A stretch of 64,000 bases of DNA from Fodinibius roseus (GTDB lineage: Bacteria > Bacteroidota > Rhodothermia > Balneolales > Balneolaceae), in NCBI RefSeq assembly GCF_900129315.1, contig NZ_FQUS01000011.1, positions 62,001 to 126,000 on the forward strand. The letters are read 5' to 3'. Both the position numbers and the translations under genes were made by a program. Under the pieces are notes generated by a model. That model was not told the DNA's origin and ran no database searches. It saw only the letters and a program-made list of their open reading frames with translations. Numbering within the stretch: the first letter of the stretch is position 1; every line of letters starts with the position of its first letter. This document shows, in pieces, positions 58,638-64,000 of the stretch.

Positions 58638-59087
58638 ATGGGACAGCAACAACTTTTACTTGTAATCCTGGTAACCATTATCGTCGGCGTGGCTACGGTA
58701 ACGGCCATTAATATTTTCGGCGCAAGTGCTGAAAATTCAGCTATTGACGCAACGCGGCAGGATATATTGACCATGGGAGCTCAAATGCAGGGCTATGCGC
58801 TTAAGCCTGAATTGATGGGCGGCGGCGGCGGAGACTTTACGGGCCTGACCGTCGACAAGCTGGGCTTTGGCTATACGGAAAAGACCAGTGACACAGCATT
58901 CGAGAATGGAAACGCGGCATACTCGCTTACGGTAGCGGCAGATGGCAGCAGTGTAGAAATAACAGCCACGCCGCACCGCCTTGCAGACGCGACGACCTGG
59001 AGCCCCAAGGCTTTTACGGTGACGGTTTTGAAAGATGACATTTCCGTGGATACTGAACCTGCCAAGGCAACGGCTTCCGCCTCTTAA
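58638..59087 (+). CDS. pilin-like major subunit with atypical leader (MGQQQLLL)
   Basis: A 149-residue protein starting MG followed by QQQLLLVILVTIIVGVATV, so one hydrophobic helix at about 5-24 and a globular beta-rich rest with a GGGGG turn. The architecture resembles type IV pilins, with a very short leader and possible cleavage after Gly2, but there is no phenylalanine at +1 and no glutamate at +5. First gene after the sigma-54 promoter and separated from the assembly genes by a terminator-like hairpin, as expected for an abundant subunit. Confidence 0.75.
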   Translation: MGQQQLLLVILVTIIVGVATVTAINIFGASAENSAIDATRQDILTMGAQMQGYALKPELMGGGGGDFTGLTVDKLGFGYTEKTSDTAFENGNAAYSLTVAADGSSVEITATPHRLADATTWSPKAFTVTVLKDDISVDTEPAKATASAS

Positions 59088-59111
59088 TTAAGGCAAGAAG
59101 CTTAGATCTAC

Positions 59112-59137
59112 CCGCTGAAACCAACTCAGCGGTTTTT
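59112..59137 (+). terminator. terminator/attenuator after the pilin-like gene
   Basis: CCGCTG, AAACCAACT, CAGCGG and then TTTTT: a 6-bp stem with a U tract about 25 bp after the stop. It should end most transcripts and let a fraction through to the assembly genes. Confidence 0.7.
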
Positions 59138-59165
59138 ACCGGGAGCGTACAATACAGCAGTATTC

Positions 59166-59197
59166 GGGAAGGGAGGGACTGACAGCAGTCTCTTCCC
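59166..59197 (+). promoter_or_regulatory. second hairpin in the pilin-to-pilC gap
   Basis: GGGAAG...GACTG paired with CAGTC-TCTTCCC: an imperfect stem with a 4-nt bulge and a short loop. It may protect the upstream mRNA or mark a processing site. Confidence 0.4.
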
Positions 59198-59263
59198 TAT
59201 CGAATAGAAGGTTTTGAAAAGAGACATCTTTAGGGCAAAAAATTAAACTAAACGAGGATATCT

Positions 59264-60601
59264 ATGCCTCTCTTTAGATTTTCCGGGCAGACAGCGAATA
59301 ACAAGCTGGTGCAGGGCGAGTTTGAGACCGATAGCAAAAGGAGCGCGAGGGAAAAAGTTAACCAGCTCGCTCGAGTCAGGAATATTGACATTACTTCTCT
59401 GGAAAAAAGGGAACTGTACATTTTTAAAGTTCAGCGCAACGGGTCAGCCGTAATCCAGGGAGAGCAGAAGGCCTTTAGCAAAGAGGAACTGACCCAGGCA
59501 CTGCATAAACTCGGTTATACCGTTATTCGCGTCCGGAAAAAATGGTTCCGTTTCAAGGGACTTGTATCAACCGGGGAAGTCGTGACCTTTATCCGGTTGT
59601 CGGCGGACCTTCTGCGCCAGGAATTGCCGTACAATGAGATCCTGACGCTGCTCTATGAAGACACGGCCAACAAACGACTCAAGGAGGTTATCAGGGAAAT
59701 TCAAAAAGATTTGCAGCATGGGAAAGAGGGGTATGAAGTGTATGGCAAGCACAAAGATGTCTTTGGCAAGTTTGCCGCCCATATGCTGGGGATCGCTTCC
59801 ACCAGCGGTAACATGTCGGAGGTATTCGAAAGCACGGCTAAATTCATGGAGAGGGACGCTTCGTTTAAAAAGAACCTGAGGCGTTCGCTGATGATGCCCG
59901 GCATAGCCTTGACGGCTGTGTTCGGGGTGATCCTTTTTTATGTAGGATATATCTTTCCGCTGATGGCTGAAATGTTCCTGGAGTTTGATATTGCGCTGCC
60001 GCCGATGACGGAAGCTACGCTGAACTTTAGTCACTTCCTGCAGGATTACTGGATTGCTGTCACGCTGATATTTACGGTACCCGCTCTGTTATTTATCTAT
60101 TACATACGAACACCCGGGGGAAAGTATGTACTGGATAAACATATTATAAAAATCCCGGTCATCGGGGACCTGCTCCATAAGATGAGTATCGAGATTTTCT
60201 CACGGGTTTTCTACACCCTGTACAGTGATTCAGGTCAGAATGTGGAGGTGATAAAAATCGCGGCAGAGGCGTGCAGAAATGTTTACATGGAACGGCAGAT
60301 TAAAGAAGTGGCGATAAAACGAATGCTTAAAGATGGGACTGGCCTGGTGGATGCTCTTACGGCGACGGGCGTGTTCAGCCGGACGGCCATAAGCCGGTTT
60401 CGGCTGGGAGCCGAATCTGGATCTGTGCGTGAGAATGCCAAACAACTGGCTGATTATTACCAGGTGCAGACCGAATATAAGCTTCAGACGACTGTAGAGC
60501 TGATTAATGTAGGCGTTAATATCATTATTGCCATTGCATTGACGGCCATTACGGTGATCTCGTCCGAAGCCGCACTCATTCAACCGAATATTACCATTTA
60601 G
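59264..60601 (+). CDS. type II secretion/type IV pilus inner membrane protein (PilC/GspF family)
   Basis: A 445-residue protein. The N-terminal 110 residues are an extra domain ahead of the first GspF repeat (FIRLSADLLRQELPYNEILTLL, LGIASTSGNMSEVFES). Three hydrophobic segments (about 212-237, 265-287 and 415-437) are in the usual places. It anchors the assembly ATPase in type IV pilus and type II secretion machines. An AGGA-like GAGGA precedes the ATG. Followed 32 bp later by the ATPase gene. Confidence 0.92.
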   Translation: MPLFRFSGQTANNKLVQGEFETDSKRSAREKVNQLARVRNIDITSLEKRELYIFKVQRNGSAVIQGEQKAFSKEELTQALHKLGYTVIRVRKKWFRFKGLVSTGEVVTFIRLSADLLRQELPYNEILTLLYEDTANKRLKEVIREIQKDLQHGKEGYEVYGKHKDVFGKFAAHMLGIASTSGNMSEVFESTAKFMERDASFKKNLRRSLMMPGIALTAVFGVILFYVGYIFPLMAEMFLEFDIALPPMTEATLNFSHFLQDYWIAVTLIFTVPALLFIYYIRTPGGKYVLDKHIIKIPVIGDLLHKMSIEIFSRVFYTLYSDSGQNVEVIKIAAEACRNVYMERQIKEVAIKRMLKDGTGLVDALTATGVFSRTAISRFRLGAESGSVRENAKQLADYYQVQTEYKLQTTVELINVGVNIIIAIALTAITVISSEAALIQPNITI

Positions 60602-60633
60602 GAATGGCGATATGACAAACGTAAACTGAAACG

Positions 60634-62418
60634 ATGGGAAAAGTAAAGACACACCGGCATATTGGAGAAATCCTGCACCGGAAGGGTATTATTTCCGGGC
60701 AGCAGCTGGAAAAAGCATTTCAAATACAGGCTGCGGACAACGACATCTCCGCCCGCAGGTTTTCCCGGATACTTCACGAGCAGTTGGATGTCGACCGTCA
60801 TATATTGACAAAGGCAATATCGGACATTTTTTCAATCAAAGAGTTTGTGCTGAGCGATGAGGAGTTGGAAGGCCAGAAGATAAGAGAAATCAAAGATGTT
60901 CTGGATAATATCCCTGAGTTTCTGCTGGATGATCTTATTGAACAGAATGCCCTGCCTGTATCCCTGCACCATCAAAAGGCAGTCATACTCACCTCGGATC
61001 CGATGAACCCGCGTGTTACTGATTTGGCCGGCCAGCTTTCGGCCAATCATTTTGAGCTGAGGTACTGTAAGCAGGATTTGCTGAATGATCTGATTGAAGA
61101 GGTGCTCTATAAGAAAAATGATATCCTGGAACAGCTGAATGATATCGAATTCGAGGAAACCGAACTCCAGGAGGACCAGGAGGAAGAAATTGAAGAAGAA
61201 GAGCTCGATGCTGAGATCAATCAGAGTATGCTTAATAAGCTGGTTGAAGGGATGCTGGTGGAAGCCGTACACAAGGGGGCCAGTGATGTACATATTATTC
61301 CCATGGGGAAGACGACGACTGATATCCGGTTTCGCATTGATGGAAAATTGCAGATTTGGCATCAACAGGATAAGGTGAAGCCGGAAGCGATCACTGCCGT
61401 GGTGAAGGACAAGACGAAGAACGTAGACCGTTTTGAACGCGACAGTTCACAGGATGGATTCATCCAGCGCAAGATTGATAATGTAAATATCCGCTTTCGC
61501 GTATCGATTATGCCGATCGTGGGTACGGAGTTCAACCGGAAATTTGAATCGATTGTCATACGTGTACTCGACGACCGCAAGGTGATCACTGATCTGAATA
61601 AACTCGGCCTGCAGCAAAATGCCCTTCAGCTGTTTCGCAAGGCTATCAGCAAGCCATCGGGAATTGTGATTATAACCGGTCCGACGGGAAGTGGAAAGTC
61701 CACCAGCCTGATTGCCGCGCTTTACCATGTCATGGATTCCACCAAAAATGTCCTGACGGTGGAGGACCCCACCGAATATATCATCAAGGGGGCTCGTCAG
61801 CTGAAAATCAACAGCCATATGAGCTTTGAACTGACGATGCGTGGAATTTTACGCCATGATCCTGATATCGTGCTGGTAGGCGAAATCAGGGATTTGTCAA
61901 CGGCCGAGGTAGCTATCAAGCTGGCCAATACCGGACACCTTACGTTCTCGACGCTGCATACCAATGATGCTCCCAGCGCAATTTCGAGGCTGTATAAAAT
62001 GGGGGTTGAGCCGTTCCTGATTGCCAACGCGGTAAATTTGGTAATGGCGCAGCGGCTGGTTCGCAAACTCTGTGACCACTGCAAGCAAGAGGTTGATGAC
62101 TTGCATCCCGAAATAGCCCGGGGGATCGGGTTTACAGATGATGAAGTAGCCCAAACGACTTTTTACCAGGCGCATGAATTGGGATGTGAGAAGTGCTCAA
62201 ACGGCTACAAAGGGAGGACCGCCATTATCGAGGCTCTCTATTTTACCAAAGAGATTCGCAATCTCATTTTAGATGCCGGGGCCAATATTGATGAGGAGGT
62301 CATACGGGAACATGCTGCGAAAAATGGCATGATGACCTTGCGGGCATCCGGCAGGGAGAGGGTTAAAGAGGGAATTACCTCTGTTGAGGAAGTCCTGGCC
62401 CTGACGGTGGGTGACTAA
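60634..62418 (+). CDS. GspE/PilB family assembly ATPase
   Basis: A 594-residue extension ATPase. An N-terminal MshEN/GspE_N-like region (about 8-160) and an acidic linker (172-192, Glu-rich) precede the ATPase core: Walker A GPTGSGKS (349-356), Asp box (TVEDP), Walker B LVGEIRD (413-420) and His box TLHTND. Two CxxC pairs (CDHC, CEKC) form the zinc-binding C-domain typical of PilB/GspE and absent from PilT. No retraction ATPase is seen here. Confidence 0.95.
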   Translation: MGKVKTHRHIGEILHRKGIISGQQLEKAFQIQAADNDISARRFSRILHEQLDVDRHILTKAISDIFSIKEFVLSDEELEGQKIREIKDVLDNIPEFLLDDLIEQNALPVSLHHQKAVILTSDPMNPRVTDLAGQLSANHFELRYCKQDLLNDLIEEVLYKKNDILEQLNDIEFEETELQEDQEEEIEEEELDAEINQSMLNKLVEGMLVEAVHKGASDVHIIPMGKTTTDIRFRIDGKLQIWHQQDKVKPEAITAVVKDKTKNVDRFERDSSQDGFIQRKIDNVNIRFRVSIMPIVGTEFNRKFESIVIRVLDDRKVITDLNKLGLQQNALQLFRKAISKPSGIVIITGPTGSGKSTSLIAALYHVMDSTKNVLTVEDPTEYIIKGARQLKINSHMSFELTMRGILRHDPDIVLVGEIRDLSTAEVAIKLANTGHLTFSTLHTNDAPSAISRLYKMGVEPFLIANAVNLVMAQRLVRKLCDHCKQEVDDLHPEIARGIGFTDDEVAQTTFYQAHELGCEKCSNGYKGRTAIIEALYFTKEIRNLILDAGANIDEEVIREHAAKNGMMTLRASGRERVKEGITSVEEVLALTVGD

Positions 62419-62459
62419 AATGGCAACAGGCAGTAATACAGCTATTGTGGGGTACCATT

Positions 62460-62939
62460 ATGCTTGATACATCTGAATATATACTGCTGGTAGCCGCCCT
62501 ATTTATTTTTGCGATGCTACAGCTGGGCTTTACGAGGTTGATACTGAATAATAACCGTACCATGGTCAGAACAGAATTGGATTATACGGCCGTAGCTCTT
62601 GCACAGAATATTGTTGACCATTCGCGCAACAAAGCTTTTGATGAAGCGGCCAAAGGAGCATATAATCCGCTCAGGGTACCGGATGATTTTACAGACCTGG
62701 GACCTGAAATCGGCGAGTACTACCCGTACTATGATGATTTCGATGATTATGATAACTATACGCGTACGGATACGACACAGCATGGTATTTATAAAACAAG
62801 CTGTCGGGTAGACTACATGCAGGAGAGTGATTTGAGTGAATTATCGCCGGTAAAAACACCCCACAAGCGCCTGTACGTCCGGGTTATTTCTGAGGTCGAA
62901 GATACGGTAGCTGTTACATATATAAAATCATATTACTAA
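62460..62939 (+). CDS. pilin-like membrane protein 1 (PilV-like)
   Basis: A 159-residue protein with one N-terminal membrane helix (about 8-27) and a globular, Asp/Tyr-rich domain (YYPYYDDFDDYDNY). The sequence after the helix (TELDYTAVALAQNIVDHSR) resembles that of PilV-type minor pilins, but there is no GFxxxE-like leader. The ATG after the TTG frame start is chosen. The tandem arrangement with the next two genes suggests minor subunits of the same machine. Confidence 0.65.
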   Translation: MLDTSEYILLVAALFIFAMLQLGFTRLILNNNRTMVRTELDYTAVALAQNIVDHSRNKAFDEAAKGAYNPLRVPDDFTDLGPEIGEYYPYYDDFDDYDNYTRTDTTQHGIYKTSCRVDYMQESDLSELSPVKTPHKRLYVRVISEVEDTVAVTYIKSYY

Positions 62940-62982
62940 TTATTTGTTGATTGAATGAACCATAAACAGAGAAGTGGAACGG

Positions 62983-63000
62983 CTTTTGACATGCCAAAAG
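62983..63000 (+). promoter_or_regulatory. small intergenic hairpin
   Basis: CTTTTG, ACATGC, CAAAAG: a perfect 6-bp stem with a 6-nt loop, 25 bp before the next gene. Role unknown. Confidence 0.35.
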
Positions 63001-63024
63001 TAACATTTAACTAAATGCCCGGGA

Positions 63025-63570
63025 ATGAATTTCTCAATTATATCCAGCTTTATTATCGGCACCATTTTATTAGTGTCACTGGTCAAAGTGAACCTCAGTC
63101 TGGTTGGGAATTCCATGGATGCCATGTATGACCAGGTTGCCAAGATCCATGTCAACAGCATTGCCACCCTGGTAAGTCACGATTTCCGAAAAATGGGATA
63201 TGGATTAACCGGCGGCAGCCTGCAGGAGGCAACGCCTTCAAGAATAACGTTCCAGGGAGACCTGGACGATGATGGTCTCGTGGATATGGTTAGCTGGGAG
63301 TGGGACAAAACACAGCATGTAACGGAAACTTCCAATCCCAATGACTATGTATTGCTTAGAATTGTCAATGGAAAGAGCACACCGATTAAAATGGGGGTCA
63401 TTAGGTTTGAGCTTTCCTATTACGATAAGCTGAATCAACCAACGGCTATAATCGAAGAAGTGCGGGGGATTCGGGTAAGGCTGTTGAGTGAGAGTGCGGA
63501 CCCGGTAGGAAGCAAGTATATGAAAGCAAGCTGGGAGAAGAAATTTGTGCCGTTGAATATTGAAAACTAA
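63025..63570 (+). CDS. pilin-like membrane protein 2 (PilW-like)
   Basis: A 181-residue protein with a single N-terminal helix (about 5-27) and a domain containing SHDFRKMGYGLTGG, much like the DLRxAGYG stretch of PilW-type minor pilins. No prepilin motif at the N-terminus. Followed 23 bp later by a third such gene. Confidence 0.65.
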   Translation: MNFSIISSFIIGTILLVSLVKVNLSLVGNSMDAMYDQVAKIHVNSIATLVSHDFRKMGYGLTGGSLQEATPSRITFQGDLDDDGLVDMVSWEWDKTQHVTETSNPNDYVLLRIVNGKSTPIKMGVIRFELSYYDKLNQPTAIIEEVRGIRVRLLSESADPVGSKYMKASWEKKFVPLNIEN

Positions 63571-63593
63571 AAATAGCTGAAGAGTATAGTAGT

Positions 63594-64000
63594 ATGGGAC
63601 GTCCGTTAATTTATATATGTACTATTACGTTGGTTGTATTGGGCATCCTGCAGATAAACCTTAACAACCGTCACATTGCGCTGGCAAAGCGTACGGCATC
63701 GTATGCCAATGAGGTTGAGATGAGAAATGTAGCTCATTCGGCTATTGAAGCAACCCTTTATAAACTGCGTGACAACGCCGGCTGGAGAAATGATAATAAT
63801 CCATATGTGGTGGACTTCGATCACAGTTCCGCCTCAGTGATCATCGAAGATTATACCGTGAATTCAAGCTTGACGGCGGATCAATTAAGATTGATGTCAA
63901 AAGTTGATCTTGCGGCAGACACCGTCATGGTCAATTATAAAGTCAGGATTATATACCCGCAGATACCGGAAATCCCCGCGGCACTGGCGTTAACGGATCC
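63594..64000 (+). CDS. pilin-like membrane protein 3 (PilX-like), partial
   Basis: At least 135 codons, truncated by the window end. The product starts MGRPLIYI with one helix (about 4-22), then ANEVEMRNVAHSAIEATLYKLRD, like the N-terminal region of PilX-type minor pilins. The downstream part resembles a beta-rich domain. Too short a piece to assign fully; reads open through the end of the window. Confidence 0.6.
   Translation, partial: MGRPLIYICTITLVVLGILQINLNNRHIALAKRTASYANEVEMRNVAHSAIEATLYKLRDNAGWRNDNNPYVVDFDHSSASVIIEDYTVNSSLTADQLRLMSKVDLAADTVMVNYKVRIIYPQIPEIPAALALTD

Overview
This window looks like a chromosomal segment from a member of the Bacteroidota/FCB group, most plausibly a Balneolota/Rhodothermota-type bacterium (taxonomy is inference). 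The reasons are a promoter of the Bacteroidota type (TTTG, 19 bp, TAnnTTTG) in front of rplU, many genes without a clear Shine-Dalgarno, Cys-type CcmE, an acidic proteome and a GldE-like CNNM/CorC protein. I found no rRNA, tRNA or CRISPR array. Core genes look GC-moderate to GC-rich; the 26-43 kb island and one glycoside hydrolase gene look distinctly AT-richer (judged by eye).

Layout. 0-4 kb: alpha/beta hydrolase, RidA, an M23 peptidase and an FAH-fold enzyme. 4-10.5 kb: rplU-rpmA, a membrane-anchored HEAT/cyclophilin protein, an ATP pyrophosphatase, and an operon of a two-domain dCTP deaminase, a BFD-like [2Fe-2S] protein and rsmE. 10.6-19.7 kb (minus strand): S41 protease, hslU, hslV, RNase G, murA, an orphan biotin carrier protein, a small conserved protein and a lipoprotein. 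19.8-26.1 kb (plus strand): DUF3108 protein, dut, an MFS exporter and a 1009-residue protein of unknown function.

26.2-43.5 kb is an accessory island. Fourteen minus-strand genes encode oxidoreductases, cupins, SnoaL/NTF2-like proteins, hydrolases, a flavodoxin and beta-propeller enzymes, eleven of them with export signals; a divergent AraC-type regulator sits at the upstream end. The island is flanked by decayed genes: a DUF5615 PIN-like toxin remnant on one side, and a RES/Xre toxin-antitoxin pair plus an HsdM C-terminal remnant on the other.

43.5-58.1 kb returns to core functions: ccmC-ccmD-ccmE-ccmF, truA, an apparently acquired DUF5060 glycoside hydrolase, ssb, a CNNM/CorC-murB-DUF2779 operon and an M48 lipoprotein peptidase. 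DUF2779 here is a Cas4-like domain that seems to have lost its nuclease residues, fused to an intact exonuclease-like domain.

58.4-64 kb (running off the end) is a type IV pilus-like operon: pilin-like subunit, PilC/GspF, PilB/GspE and three pilin-like membrane proteins. It has a near-perfect sigma-54 promoter and a terminator hairpin directly after the pilin gene. None of its pilin-like proteins carries the classical prepilin signature, so this is the best candidate for an undescribed system.

Three copies of a 137-140 bp miniature element with related terminal inverted repeats lie in intergenic gaps at about 4.0, 21.1 and 56.4 kb; one has a perfect 5-bp target duplication.
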